Of a stretch of 64,000 nucleotides of DNA, positions 11,279 through 24,999 are shown in pieces (position 1 is the stretch's first letter; every line of letters begins with the position of its first letter). Below the pieces are notes generated by a model. That model worked only from the letters and a program-made list of their open reading frames with translations. It searched no databases and was not told the origin of the DNA. A program made the position numbers and the translations under genes. The stretch comes from Nereocystis luetkeana. Lineage: Eukaryota > Sar > Phaeophyceae > Laminariales > Laminariaceae. The stretch is taken from assembly GCA_031213475.1 (NCBI GenBank), contig JARUPZ010000005.1:10983260-11047259 (forward strand), written 5' to 3'.

Positions 11279-14200
11279 GACCGACGGACCGACCGACCGA
11301 CCAACGGATTAAATTGCGACCACGTGATTGGCTGATCCGGCGAAACGGCGCTCTAGGTGCGGGGCGACTGCACGGTGGACGAGGCGATTACGGCGATCGT
11401 GAACCAGAAGGTCACCTCATTTGTCGTCGTTAACAGGAGGAAGGTAAGAAGTAAGAAACCTCGACAGATTAAAAAAAACGTTTTGACATTGAGGAAGTGG
11501 ACCGCGCTCGCACGTCCTTCGGACTGGACTGCGAAATGATCGAGAGGAAGGATATGCATATCGAGGAGGCCGCGCACAAAATATTTTACACACCTCTGGC
11601 AGAGGATCGGTTCCCACTTTCATGACTTTGATTTTTCGAAGGGCAGGTAGATACAGTCCTGATCTGTATGATCTGTATGATATGTATAATCTAGGTCGTG
11701 TTGACGCTTGGCAACCGTATCGTAACCTGCATGATCGAGGACGCGTTTCCTTGGTTAGATCTGTACTACACACAGATCGTGCACAGCACCTCTCATAGCG
11801 TCAGGCTAGGGCCTATAATAGATGAGCTACAATAGATAGATATGTAGATAGATAGTCAAGATAGATCGTGATCTGTCTGCCGTATCGTAAGTATTAGCAC
11901 ACCCGGTACGCAGACTTCCGTTCATACTCCCTCATTACGGGGAAACATAGTAAATCAGGACCAAACATGCTTCGTAAAAAACACTGGAATTTATCGCAGG
12001 TTTTCTTCTGCATGTGATGGGTCCGGATTGCTGTGGTGCCCCGTATTTAGCATTTTTTCGCCTGCGACAGGCTCGTCGGGGTTTTTGTATAGAGCACGGC
12101 ATGCGTAGAGGTAATCTGTTGGTTTATTGGCTTCCGGCTTCTGCGGGTAGTTCCGGAATCGCCTTCGCTTGCGCGCTCCGGCTACCCCCACTCCCCACCC
12201 GCACCCGCCCCTCCTCATCACCCGTACCCCCCCCCCCCTCCACCCTTCTTCTGTCCCAACATTCTTCGCCCGCTCATTGAAGCTGTCATGCTTATGCAAG
12301 TCCGCCTCGCAAGCGGTCCATAGTAGGATGCAGCTCACCCTTGACGCGACTCGCCGGATACCTCACGTTTCGCTTCGCGCTTGGGGCCAGCAATTGAATG
12401 CCTGGTCGGTGAAGACCCTACGTGCTCCGTCCCGGCGTTGTAGGGATGCGAGGGTCTCTGCGGTCATACGACTACGACCACGCATGATATCGAGTATACC
12501 CCTGCCTGGTCGGTGAAGACCCGACATGCTCCGTCCCGGCATTGTAGGGATGCGAGGGTCAATGGTCATACGACTACGACCATGGATGAGATCGAGTACA
12601 TCTCTCATATTGAGTACACCCCCCCACCCCCCCCTTTCCCCCTTACGACTACAGCCATGCATGACATAAGTACACCCCCCCCCCCCCGCCCCCCTCCCCG
12701 CCTCTCTTCCCCCACGTTTCCCTCACGTTTCCAGGAGGTGATCGGGATGTTCACGTCGAGAGACCTCCTGGGAGAGCTGGCTCGCTACCCAAACAAGGCG
12801 GACGGCCTGAAGACGAAGGCTCACGAGTTCATGATCCCTCTGGGCCGGATGATCTACTGCTCCCCCAAGGACAGCTTGTACCAGTGTCTCCTCGTCATGT
12901 CCGAGCTCAAGGTAGATGCACGTATAGCGGTGTTGTTGCGTGCATCGCCCCGCCCAGCCCCCTCACGGCGCCTCGCGGTTGGCGCCGCGTGGGTATGCAT
13001 GTCTGCTCGGTGAAAGCCCGACTTGTTCCGTCCGGGTACTGTATGTAGGGGATGCGAGGGTCCATGGTCATAGACGGCTACGGCCATTCACGAACATGAG
13101 TGCACCCCCCCGACCTCTTTAAAGCGCCTCTTTCCGTGACGGTTTTCTCCGTTCGAAGCCCTGTCTTTATTTGTACGCATTTGGCATTATTCCATTCCGT
13201 CCTTTCGCGACCGTTTCTTGGTGTGGATGTTCCTCTCCCTCTCGATCCTTTCGCGAACCTTTCGCGATCCTTTTGTGATCCTTTTGTCCCCTCGTAGTCG
13301 TTTCCCACTCCTTCTTTTACGTGTTCTTACCCACGGTGACACACCTTCGTTTTGTCGTTTTATTTTCCTATGTACCCACGGTGACATACCTGACACTCTT
13401 TTTTTGCCCTCGGGTAATCGTTTCGCAGTCCTTTCGTGCTGCCGTAATCCTTCCGTCCCTCTGGAACTCCTTTCATGAGCCCTTGGCAACTATTTTCGTC
13501 CTCTGGCACCCCCCCCCCCCAAAAACAAAAAGCCTCCACAAAATCCTTTTCGCCCTCCGGCACTCCTTTCATCCGCCTTCACCAAAATCGTCGCTCCCTT
13601 ATCAGACCCTCCTTCCGTTCGTATGCCGTTCGTATACCGTTCTCAATCCTTCCTAAAACCTTTCAAAAGCCTCCTCCGCAATCCTTTCCACCATGCCCTT
13701 TTTGAACACAAGCAGCCTCTATCCAAATCATTTCCGTCCTCTGGGCACTCCTCCTTCCCTTCACAGCCTTCACAGCCTTTTTTGCGAAATCGTATCGTCT
13801 GCTCTTTTTCGTCCTCGTCCTCGTCTGGTGGGCCAGGTTCGCAACCTGCCAGTGGTTTGGGAGGGGAAGGTGCTGGGGATCGTGAACGTGAACGACATCA
13901 GCGACTTCAGCTTCAGCATGGAGGAGCTCGGCGGCAAGAAGGCTTACATGAAGAACATCAGCCAGAGGAAGGGCCTACCTAAGGTGAATCATGTGCAGCA
14001 GTAAGACAGGATAGAGGGAGGGGGGGGGGGGGGGCGTACTTATTTGTTGCTTGCCTTAGTCATTTGACCATTGACCACGCATCCTTTTCGAGACGGAGCA
14101 CCGTTCCTACTCCTGATGAAGACACCTCCAACAATTGGGCGCTCATTACGTTGTTTCCATATATTACATAGTTTTTTTTTGCTATTCTTATCCCCTTCCT

Positions 14201-14503
14201 GGGGGGGAGGGGGGGGGTTACTCACTTCATGTATGGCTGTAGTCGTATGACCATAGTCAGGGGGGGGGGGGGGTTCTCTGGATAGGAGAGATGTACTCGA
14301 TGTCATGCATGGCCGTAGTAATGTGACTAGGGAGAGGGGTCCTCATTGTCATGCATAGTCTTGGGGGCGGGCGGGCGGGGGGGGGGTGGTGGTGGAGGGA
14401 GGGCGTGACGGGAGAACAAGGGATTGATATTGCGAGAGCGAGAATAAAACATACTGGTACGGAGGAGCCGAGCGGGAGAGAGAGGAGGAGGAGGAGGGGG
14501 GGG

Positions 14504-14562
<59 letters not shown>

Positions 14563-17500
14563 CAGGGTCGATATATACATAGGGAGAGAAAGAGAGAGAG
14601 AGGCGGACTCAGTGTTTTTGGCAGCGTGTTCGTCCGATCGTGTGTCTCTCGTGTATCATGTACGTGCGTCGCAGAAAATCAATCGACCTTGCAGCAGGTG
14701 GCAGTGTTTTTGCAGGGTTGAACTCATAATACAAGCAACTGCGAGGGGGGCAACTTGATAAATATCATCTCACCAGATGGAGGCAACGCGTCCTCCTTTT
14801 CTCCCCGACCCCGCCGGCGCCCCCCGTCCGTCTCTCCCTCCCTCCGTCCCTACCACCGCGTTGTGCGTACGGGCGTGCTTCCTTGTCCTGCTCGTCCTGC
14901 TTGTGCTGCGTGTGCTGCTCGTCCTGCTTATGCTGCTTGCGCTGCTTGCGGTGGTCCTTTTTGTCCTGCTTGCCCTTTTTGTCCTGCTTGCCCTTTTTGT
15001 CCTGCTTGTCCTGCTTGTCCTGCTTGTCCTGCTTGTCCTGCTTGTCCTGCTTGTCCTGCTTGTCCTGCTTGTCCTGCTTGCCCTGCTTGTCCTGCTTGTC
15101 CTGCTTGTCCTGCTTGTCCTGCTTGTCCTGCTTGTCCTGCTTGTCCCGCCCTGGCGTTTGTGTGTTCGCTGCCGCCTGTGCCTTGCGCTCGTGCTTGCAG
15201 GGAGTCGGGCTCGACCCAGGGCAGAACCGCGAGGGGTGGAAGCAGAACTTCTCCGCTTCTGTGGGGGCGGTGGCATTGCCTCACCCCCACAAAACGCCCG
15301 ACGGCCTCGTCTCGGCGAACACGAGGGAACATCGGTGAGCCTCCCCCCCCCCCCCCCCTCCCGCCTCCCATCACTGTCTCTTGGGAGTGGCTACACTAAT
15401 CATTAAATTAACTCATTAAAGCTGTCATCCATATGTAACTCCGCCCCACAAGCTGTTCTTTGTATTGATAGGATACGCATTTACCCTCTATGCGACTCGC
15501 CGAGCGAACATCTCACGGCGCTGCGCACTTGGTGCAAACAAAGCCTGCCTGGTCGGTGAAAACCCGACGTGCTCCGTCCCGGCGTTGTAGGGGTGACGCG
15601 AGGGTCTACGGTCATACGACTACGGCTATGTATGATATCGAGTACACCCCTCCCCTCCACCCCATTTTAGGCATGCGATGTCCATGTGTGGTCATACGAC
15701 TACGCCCATTAATGACATTAGTACACCCCCCCCACCCCCCGCCCCCCATCCACCTCCCGCCGCTCTCGGACTAAAATATTCCCCTAAAATCGATTTTATG
15801 AATTTCCACTTTTGACGACGGCAGAGCAACCCGCCCTCCCCCCTCCTGCTGCTCTCGGACGTATTAAAAAGTATACTATTACGGGGGACCATAGTTATTA
15901 GGACCTATGGTCTACATAAAAACCTATATATTTCACCATTTTTACTAACAGTATTTGGTCCTATTAACTATGGTCCCCCGGTAATAAATATCATCGAAGG
16001 GATTCCCGATGGTAGCTCATCCCCGCCCCCCGCCCCCACTCCTCGCCGCCTGCCGCTCTCGAAATGAATGAGACTCCCCAACAACCGTAATATTCACCAC
16101 CTTCAATTTTGTTGTCATCGGCAGAGCCCCCCCCCCCCACACACACACACCCCACCCTTCCGCCGCCACCCTATATATTGAAACCCCTATATTAGCCGCA
16201 CCTTCATTCTGGGGATATCTTGGAACTTGGCAAAAAGAGTTGCGTAGAGTTGTGCAGTGTGTATTGATAGCACTTGGGTGTGTATGCGAACGTGCGTGGG
16301 ACAATGTTTCGCTAGTTCTCGTTTTTTTACGACAGGCACCCAACCCCCCCCCCCCCCCCTCTCCCCACCGCCTCCTCGCTCTCTCTGTCGCTCCAGACCC
16401 GCCACACGGCAGAAGTATCACGATCTGATGTAGGCCATCTGTAAACTTGATCCTAGCCTGCCGAACGATACCTTGTGCAGGTTCTGTGTGCGTCGTTCAG
16501 ATCCAACCCAAGACTAATGTTGCTGCGTACCTGGTAGGTTATAGTGCAGATTTGTGTGCCCCCCGCGCCCGTTAACGTTGGGCTTTAGACCGGGCCACGC
16601 TGATCAGCAATCTTTACCTACATCTGCCTGAAAAATGAACAACATATCATCAAGAGTGGAAGTCGATGATCTGCCCGAAGTGATGTATCGTATATAATAC
16701 GTCGATGTACACCAACATGCTTGGAACGATTTTCCACTCGCTCGGTTTTGACGGCTCCTGGTCCCCCTTCCCCCTTCCCCGTTTCTATACTGCTTCCTTG
16801 CTCTCATTGTCCCTCCAAACCCTTCAAACACGCACCGCCGGCCCCGCCGTAACGTTCTCATATTGCTCGGACAGGCACCTCGAGGTCGCAGACGATCCCA
16901 CGCTCAGCGAAGACGCCCACTTTGTGCTTGACGTGGCCTGGCCCACCCCGACGACCGACACGGTGAACTACGTGGGGCTTGCGGACGGGGTGGGCTCGTG
17001 GCGGAAGGTTGGAGTGGACCCGAGGGAGTTCAGGTGCGTGGGAGGGGAGGACGAGTGGGCTTGTTCGTTTTCTCATTACTATTTTCACTTTTTTTAAATT
17101 TTTCGTTCGTGTGTTTTTTTTTCATGTTTTTTTTCTTGTATGTGTATGTTTTTTGTCTTTTCCTGTTTTCTAATTTTCTGTGGTATTTGTCAGGGTTTGT
17201 TTTTGAGTGTGTGTTTTATGTGTATGTGTCTTTTGTCTTTTCTGGGTATTTTTTTCTCCGATTTTTTTCCGTGTGCATCGTCTTGTGTTTGTTTTGCTTT
17301 TGCTTTTGCTTTTGCTTCTTTTTTTTTTTTTTTTCGTGTTTTGTCGGCTGTTGAGTGTTTGGGTGGGTGTAGGGTAGGTTTGTGAGGGCAATGGGTGCTG
17401 GGTGCGTTCGAAATCGAGACGGCGGGAATCGGGAGGGGACAAAGGAAGCGCTAGGACTGTGTTGGTGTATGTACATGCACATTAATTTGTGTATTCATTT

Positions 17501-20500
17501 GTAGATTGTCGATGCGGTGTGGTGGGTGAGATACCGCGCACCCCCCCCCCCCCCCTGCCCCCCCCCCTACCGCCGCCATAACGCCTCCAACAGGAGTTCG
17601 TAGGATAAATAGAAGGAGGAGAGCACCGACTGCGGCCGACGGGCCGTTTTTGATATGGAGGTTGTTTCCCTACCGGCCTCTCGCGAATAACCCTCGTACC
17701 GCTGGACGCACCGACGGACAGACTGACCGGCCTCCTTCCTTGAAACCCCCCTCGCTCACTGTTCCAGATAACAGCGAGAAAACCATGGCTATCGTACATG
17801 TAAGATGATAGTGGGGGGCCGCAAACGGCGAAACAGAAAGGAAATAGTACAAGCATTTTTTTTTTCAATGTATCACTCGAACTAAAATATGAAAAAACGT
17901 AGCGAGAAAACCATGGCTATCGTAGGATAAAGATGGTGGGCCGCAAACGGCGAAACAGGAAAGGGGATGATACAAACATTTTTTTTCTTCAATGTTATAC
18001 TCGAACTATTAATAGATGTATGAAAAAACGCAGTGAGCGCCTAATTGTTGGAGGTGTTTCTAGCAGAGGAGTGGGAACGGTGGAAGGGATGCGTGGTCAA
18101 TGGTCAAGTGACTGATGCAAAGCGACAAACGAGTACGCCCCCATCCCCCCCCCCGCACCGCCTCGAAAGGAATACGTGGTCAAATGACTGAGGCGAAACA
18201 ACAAAGGAGTACGCCCTCACCCCCCCCCCCCCCCCCCCCCCCCCCTCCCCCCCAACCCACACAAAACCCCCACCCCCTTCCTTTCCATCATCCTTCGTAT
18301 CTGACGTATACATACGTTGCGGGTGCTGTTGTGCGTTTTGTTTTTGTTTGGTTCACTTGGTCACTACCTTTTCAGCTACCGCCTCATGCACTGGGCAAGG
18401 GAGTACATACTGAGCACGGCGCCGGGTTCCGGGATAGGGGGTGAAGGTCACCTGCCCCCCCCTCCACCTAAGCCGCACGAGGTGCTCATGGCGGCGTGGG
18501 AGTACACCATCGGGGAAAAGGTACGCCCCCGCCCTGCCCCCCCCCCCCCCAACCCGCGCTACCGCCTCTTTTCCCGTCTGGGTGTATTCAATTTTCTCCT
18601 CGTGAAATGTTGCGGTTGTGGTTGTGGTTGTTGTCGTTGCTGTTCTCGCCTCCTTTTTTTTTTTTTTTTTCTTGTTTGTTCGTTTTCTTGTGTGTTTTTT
18701 TTTTTTTTTTTCGTGTTTTGTGTTTTTTGTGTTTTTTGTGTTTTTTGTGTTTTCTTCCGTTTTTTCGTGTTTCCCTTAGTAGAAAATTGCCGGTCCAAGT
18801 GTTTTTTTTCCCGACTATATTCGCAATACTCGTACCCTAGTTGCTTGCTGTTAGAGGTCCTGGTATGTTATGATATGGTATGTGACAGTGTGTGATTTGA
18901 GCTCCTTGTATGGCACGGTATGGTATTGTATGGTGCGGTATTGTAAGGTATGGCATGGTATGGTATTTATGGTTTATGGTATTACATGGTACTGGTAGGG
19001 TATAAGCGTGGTCTGCTATGGCGCCATATGGTATATAACATGGCGTGCCTTGATGGTATGGCATGACGTCGTATGGTATGGTATTGTTCGCCATGTCTTA
19101 CGTCATGTTATTAACACAGGTGGTGGGGAGCAGCACCGCGTGCGTGGCGGCTCTGGACTACGACCTGGAGCAGCTGACGTTCAGCAACATCGGAGACTGC
19201 GGAGTGGTGGTGTTGAGGCACATCGACTCGGACGTTGCCGGCTACATGCGGGAGAAGAGGACGCCGCGGTACCTCAGGGAGTGAGTCCGCGTTGGCCGAA
19301 ATCGTTTTATCCGTGGAGAGGCACAGATGCTACGTAAAAATTGCCCATTTTGTTACAATTTTCCGCCAAGAGTACCGACGGAATCGGGCCTCGAGGAGGG
19401 GGGAGGGGACCGGGGGCGGCCGGGTGTACTCGATATCATGCATTGCCGTAGTCGTATGACCATAGACCCTCGTATCCCTACAATGTCCGGACGGAGCACG
19501 TCGGGTTTTTACCCACCCGGCAGACAGACATTGCTTGCACCAAGCGAGAAGCGCCGTGAGATGTGAGCGAGCCACATGGCGAGTGATCTGCATCTTACCA
19601 ACACCCGCTTGTGATGCGGCCTTTCACGTGGATGGCAGCTTCAATGAGTTAATTGAATTTCGGTGTGGCCACTTCCAGAGACAGCAATATGGGTACTTGA
19701 GTATTGCCTCGTGGGTGCCTTACCACAAACACTACGTGATGCGATTATTCCCCTTGTGCGGAGCATAGGCGCTCCACCCCGCCCGAATGAGCTGTGATTC
19801 GATCGCCAGCTGTGACCGACCGCCAAAAAAAACGAAAGCAATAAAACGGTACGTACCCTGGTTGTCTACTGTAGCTCACGTAATGAGCGGCATGTTTTTC
19901 CGCGTCGTTGCCAACCGACGCCAACCCAACCGACATAGGGGGGAGGGGGGTGGGCGATGTTGGTTCCGGTGCCCGAGTGGGACGGCATGCCGCCACCGGA
20001 TCGGCCTTGAATGCAGTAGACACCCTTGGGGTTAGGGTTGTCGCCAAGCGTCGGAGGAAGTAAGGGGGGGGGGCTGCGGTTGCGCGTTCGGTTTTAGACG
20101 TACGTAGCGTCTTCCGGCTCTTGCTGGGTGGTAATGTGTTCGCTGCTATTGAAAAGGGTTGTTTGCTTGCCTGGGCGTGTTTTTTTGTTCTCCTTTCTTA
20201 TTTTTTTTGTTTCCTTTCTGGTGGCTTTCGCGCGCTTTTTGCTCAAATCGATTTTTTGTATTTTGCCCCAATACCCTGTAGTGCATTCCGTGCTCAAATC
20301 GGGTGTGTGCTGTTTCGCGCTCATAGTTGTGTGTGTATTCCGTGCGCCCGCCGCCCACGCTTTTAGCGGTTTTGGTGGACCGCGTTGGCGCTTAACCCTT
20401 TTAAAACTGCAGTCCCGTTTTGGGGACAATCCACTCAATTTCCGAGTAGTTTGTCCCCAAAACGGGACTGCGGTCCTAAAAGGGTTAAGAAACGGTTGCT

Positions 20501-23500
20501 TTGCTTCCATGTTTGTGCTTTCGTGTGGTAATTGTTTTGTTTTGTTTTGTTGTCTTGGTGTTTAGTTTGTTTTTGTTGTTTCGTTGTTTGTCATATTTTT
20601 GTTTTTGTGTTAATCTTGTCATGTCTTGCGTTTGTTTCTCGTGTGTGTGTGTGTGCTTTTTTTTCTGGTGCCGCAGTTCCGACCTGAGGCTGGCGTTCAT
20701 CTCTCAGCAGCAACTGCGGTCGTTTAACCTCCCGTACCAGTTCGGGTACACCAACGTACACGAGGTGAGGGAGAAGGGGGGTGGGCACGGTGTTTTGGCT
20801 ACGTATTCCTGATTGGGCTCGCTCCTATGATAGTATCTTTACTTACAGTATTAATAGGTTGAAGGACAGCCCGGTGTGGTTGATGGTGTTCGTGTTATTG
20901 TTGTTGGTGTTGGTCTGTTGTTGGTGTTGGTGGAGTGGGTGTGGGTTTGTTGCTGCTGCTGCTGCTGCTGTTGTTTTTGGTGCTGGCCTTGGTTGTTGGC
21001 CATGATGGTGGTGTTGGTGGTGACTATGTGGGATTGTGTATTTCATGTTGTAGGTGTTGATGTTGGTGTTGGTTTTGGTGTTGTTGGCGTGGAGTTGGTG
21101 TTGTTGTTGGCGTGGGTGTTGGCGTCGGTGCTGGTGCAGGTGTTGATGTTGATGCTGGTGTTGATGTTGGTGTTGATATCGATGGTGGCGTTGGTATTGG
21201 TATTGGTGTTGGTGTTGGTGTTGGCGTTGATGTTGGTGTTGGTGTTGGTGTTGGTATTGGTGTTGGTGTTGGCGTTGATGTTGGTGTTTGTGTTGGTATT
21301 GGCGTTGGTGTTCGTGTTGGTATTGGTGTTGGCGTTGGCGTTGGCGTTGGTGCTGTTGTAGGTGTTGGTGTTGGTGTTGGTGTTGGTATTTATATAGGTG
21401 TTGGTGTTGATGTAGGCCATTGTGTTGGTGTTGGCGTTGGCGTTGGTGTTGGTGCTGGTATTCGTGTAGGTGTTGGCATTGGTGTAGGTGTTGGTGTTGG
21501 CGTTGGTGCTGGTGGTGGTGTTGATGTTGGTGTTGGTGTTAGTGTTGATATTGGTGTTGGCGTTGGTGTTGGCGTTGGTGTAGGTTTTGGTGTTGATGCT
21601 GGTGCAGGTGTTGGCGTTGGTGTTGGTGTTGGTGATGGTATTGGTGTTGGTGTTGGTGTTGGCGTTGGCGTTAGTGTTGATATTGGCCTTGGTGTTGGTG
21701 TTGGTGATGGTGCTGGTGTTGTTGGTTTTGGTGTTGGTATTGGTGTTGGTGGTGTTGACGTTGATGTTGACGGTGTTGGCGGCGGCGGTGGCGATGGTGA
21801 TAGTCGTGCTGCTGGTGTAGGCAATGTCTACCGTATCACTTTGTCTATAGTGCGATGCTCCTTTTCTGCGGGGCTCTTCCCCGGTGATAACCTGACCCGC
21901 GGGTTGGGTCAGCTATTGTTGGAAATATACTGGTTTGGGTCGTGTCGGGTCAGGAGGTTTTCAATTTCTCTCGGATCGGGTGGTGTAACTCTTTCCTCAC
22001 CCGACCCGACCCGACCCGACCCGCTTGGTTTCACCCGACCCGTGAACAGCCGTGGAGAATTCCCCCATGATCCCCCCATATGTCGTAAGGCACCCACCCT
22101 ACAAGGCAAACACGTAGTCTAAATACTCCTTGCTGTCTCCCAAAGGGGCCACGCCGAAAAACAAATCAATGCATTCGGCGCTGTCATCCACAAGTGTACA
22201 AGAAGGTGCGCAAAAGGTGCCGACGCCCGCGCCTCGCGAGCGGTTCTTAGCCGGATGCAGCTCTCACGCTTGCGTGCGACTCGCCGAGCACCCCACGGCA
22301 TTTCGGGCCTCTGCTGGTGCAAGCGAGCAGCGCAAGCAACGCCCGCCTGGTGGGGTGAAACGCGAAATCCCGACGGTCCTCCGTCCCGGCGTTGTGCGTA
22401 GAGATGAAGCGAGGGTCTGTGGCCATTATCCTACGGCCAATCATGACAGGAGTACACCCGCCTCGCCCCCCCAACGCTACGACTAGGGTAAACGCATGGC
22501 AATGGGTACCCGACGCGTGCTAAGGTTAGGGTGCAGTGGGTTATCCGTTTTAAAACCACCCGGTTTAAGGCCATAGTAGAGACAAAAAAAGGGATATCGG
22601 CTTTGTCCCGAGAAAAAAAGATGTTTTGGAATTCGTACGGTGTTATTTTTTCAGTAGTGTTCAGCTAGTAAAGTGCGATATTGGAGATATGCACGTTTTG
22701 TTTTTTTGTGAAACGGCGTTGTCTTAAAATGTACGTGGTATATACTCGTACATCCACGATTAGTAGCACTTCGGGGGGGGGTGGCAAACTAGTATGTGAC
22801 TAATTAGGCTGCTCCGTTGAGAAAGTACCCAATCAGCCACACTTCGTTTGTCCATCGGGTTACACAAGTATTTGCCCTCGAGGGCAGGTATTTGCGTGTG
22901 GTTCGTATAGCGAGCTCCTGAAGTGAGGAAGCCGCCTCATAAAAAAAAAGAAGGTATACACTTCGTACTCCCCTAAGGCATCATGCATCCCCTCCCCTCC
23001 CCCCCCCCCCCCGATTCCCCCACATTCCGAAACACCGTGCGCGTTGCTTTCCGCGACCGCTGTTTTTCGTTCGGTCCAGGATAACGCCAACTTTGAAACC
23101 CCGCGAGACGCCGTGAACACCTCGTTTCCTGTACGGCCCGGCGACATCATCATCCTGGGAACGGACGGCCTGTTCGATAACATGGAACTGGAGAATATCT
23201 GTGCTGTGAGTCATGGGTTCGGTGGCGATGGTGGTGGCGGTGATGGTGGTGTGCTGTTTTTGGTGGTGGTGATAGTGGTGTTTGTTGTTTGGTGGTGAAA
23301 GGTGGCGAAGACGATTATTTGGATGATGTGTTGATGGTGATGGCGATGGCGATGGCGGTGGGGATGGGGTTTGTGCCGTGCCGGTAGCGTGTTGGTGGGT
23401 GATGCTAGCGTTGTCAACGCGACCGACAGCGATTCTGGCGATGGTGATGATTTATGATGGGATGCTGGCGATAGGAGACGCTGATGATGACGGGGTGGTG

Positions 23501-24954
23501 TTGTTGACGGTCTTGATGACGACCAAAACGACAATGACGACAGCGCTGTCGACAGCGACCATTGCACCGATGGTTACCGACCCCAAGATCGACCAAGCCC
23601 CGAACGGACCGGGTCGAGATTTCATCTGAGAAGAGGCCGGCCCGTCGCGCGCTTCCCGCGCCCGCCCTGGAACTCGATGTCCGAAGCCTCACCAGCCCTT
23701 TGTCTCGTTACCCTACCTCTACAAAGAAAAAAACGCACGCGGTCTTTACCCGGAGCCAATGCCTCTACCCGAATCGGTCTCCGGATTGGTCTCCGCCGGC
23801 GCTGGCAGGTGGCGCTCGAGTGGGAGAACAAGTGGTTCGGTGGGCCCCTGGCAGGTTTAAGCGAGCACAACAACGCCGCCATGGAGGACCTGGCCGAGCA
23901 GCTGGGGCACAGGTGGGCCTGCTTCAGTTGTTAGCCCCTGCCTTTAGGAACGGACTCCCGTTCTGAGGACGCGTTGCCTGGAGTGTGATTTATGTATTTG
24001 TTTGTTGGCAGTGCAGGCCTAACGCTCAGGGGACGGTGATGGTGGTGTTGGAGGTGGTGTTGGTGGTGAGTGTGTTGGTTCAAGTGGTAGTCGTGGTGGT
24101 GTGGTGTGCGTGGTGGTAATGGGGTTGGTGGTGGTGGTGGTGGTGGCAGGACGGTGGTGGTGTAGGTGGTGGCGGTGTTAGCGTTGGTGTTGCTGGTGTG
24201 ATGGTGTTGGTGGTTATGGATGCTGGTGTGGTGGTGGTGGAGTGGAATTAGTGTGTTGGTGTTGGTGTCGGTGTCGGTGTTGGTGTCGGTGTCGGTGTTG
24301 GTGTTGGTGTCTGTGGTGTAGGTGTTTATGTTGGTGATGATGGTGGTGGCGATAGTTGTGTTGGTGTTTACGGACGGTGCGGTGGTGGTGGCGAGGGTGA
24401 TGGTGAAGTGGGGATGACGATGACTTCGGGGGTGACGAAATCGATAGCTTTAATAATTCTGCTGCAGATTTTGGTGATGAGGATGGTGACGATGGCGACG
24501 GAGATGATGACGGAGATGGCGCTACTGTAGTTTCATAAGCGGGTTATGCGGTGGTTGCGCTGATGCGTAGTGATTTAACGCGCCCGTCACATCTAGAAGG
24601 GCATCCTGAGCAAGGCCTTAAGCCACCTTTGACCGCCGTACGATAGAATGCAGCATGCATAGTTGCATACCTCGTACAGGGGATAAGAGCCCGCCCGGCA
24701 CCTCCACGTACAGGTTCAAGGCCCCTGTGTGTTCTATTTCTTTCCCCTCGTCTCCATCCTTTTGTTATTTTGTTGTAACTATCGTCGTTAACAGCTTATA
24801 TATACACGGAGTATACACTTGAACCGTCAAATATACAGCATGAAGAAACGCCCGCAACATTTCGCCTCTCAGCAGCTCAGTTTTAGTTTGTTATAATGTT
24901 CCTCCCTCTCGACAGACGGTTTTAGTTTTTTGTTGTTGTTTTTATCGTGACTCC

Positions 24955-24999
<45 letters not shown>

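Larger units (their letters stand above)
13984..15200 (+). other. Intron 6 with a pyrimidine minisatellite at its 3' end
   Basis: Contains repeat D1 (14044-14160), an inverted poly(C)-family copy C4 (about 14215-14370), a (GA)n tract (about 14506-14562) and a 9-bp TGTCCTGCT array (about 14880-15150). The array ends only about 50 bases before the acceptor gtgcttgcag. Confidence 0.75.
15335..16874 (+). other. Intron 7
   Basis: Contains poly(C)-tailed repeat C5 (15415-15745) and MITE M4 (15877-15986), then C-rich and T/C-rich sequence. The acceptor is ctcggacag. Confidence 0.6.
17034..18375 (+). other. Intron 8
   Basis: T-rich low-complexity sequence (about 17085-17340), a 128-bp tandem duplication (17773-18027), repeat D2 and a long C run (about 18219-18245). 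The acceptor is accttttcag. Confidence 0.7.
19281..20676 (+). other. Intron 10
   Basis: Contains inverted poly(C)-family copy C6 (about 19405-19650), MITE-like P3 (20392-20488) and TTTTG-type repeats (about 20530-20630). The acceptor is ggtgccgcag. Confidence 0.6.
20765..23079 (+). other. Intron 11, longest intron, minisatellite-rich
   Basis: Holds the GGTGTT array (about 20880-21780), an inverted pair of GGGTC/GACCC tracts (about 21890-22040), poly(C)-tailed repeat C7 (22165-22485) and a C run (about 22999-23013). The acceptor is cggtccag. TATTAATA lies at 20849. Confidence 0.75.

Noticed and set aside
14755-15406. Overlapping long frames (Cys-Pro-Ala, Val-Leu-Leu, Cys-Leu-Ser, Gly-Gln-Ala repeats)
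   Set aside because: All are readings of one 9-bp TGTCCTGCT array inside intron 6; only the last part (15201-15334) is a real exon.
21112-22122. A 336-codon frame reading Gly-Val repeats
   Set aside because: It is the GGTGTT minisatellite in intron 11 of the phosphatase gene; the 6-bp period prevents stops in several frames.
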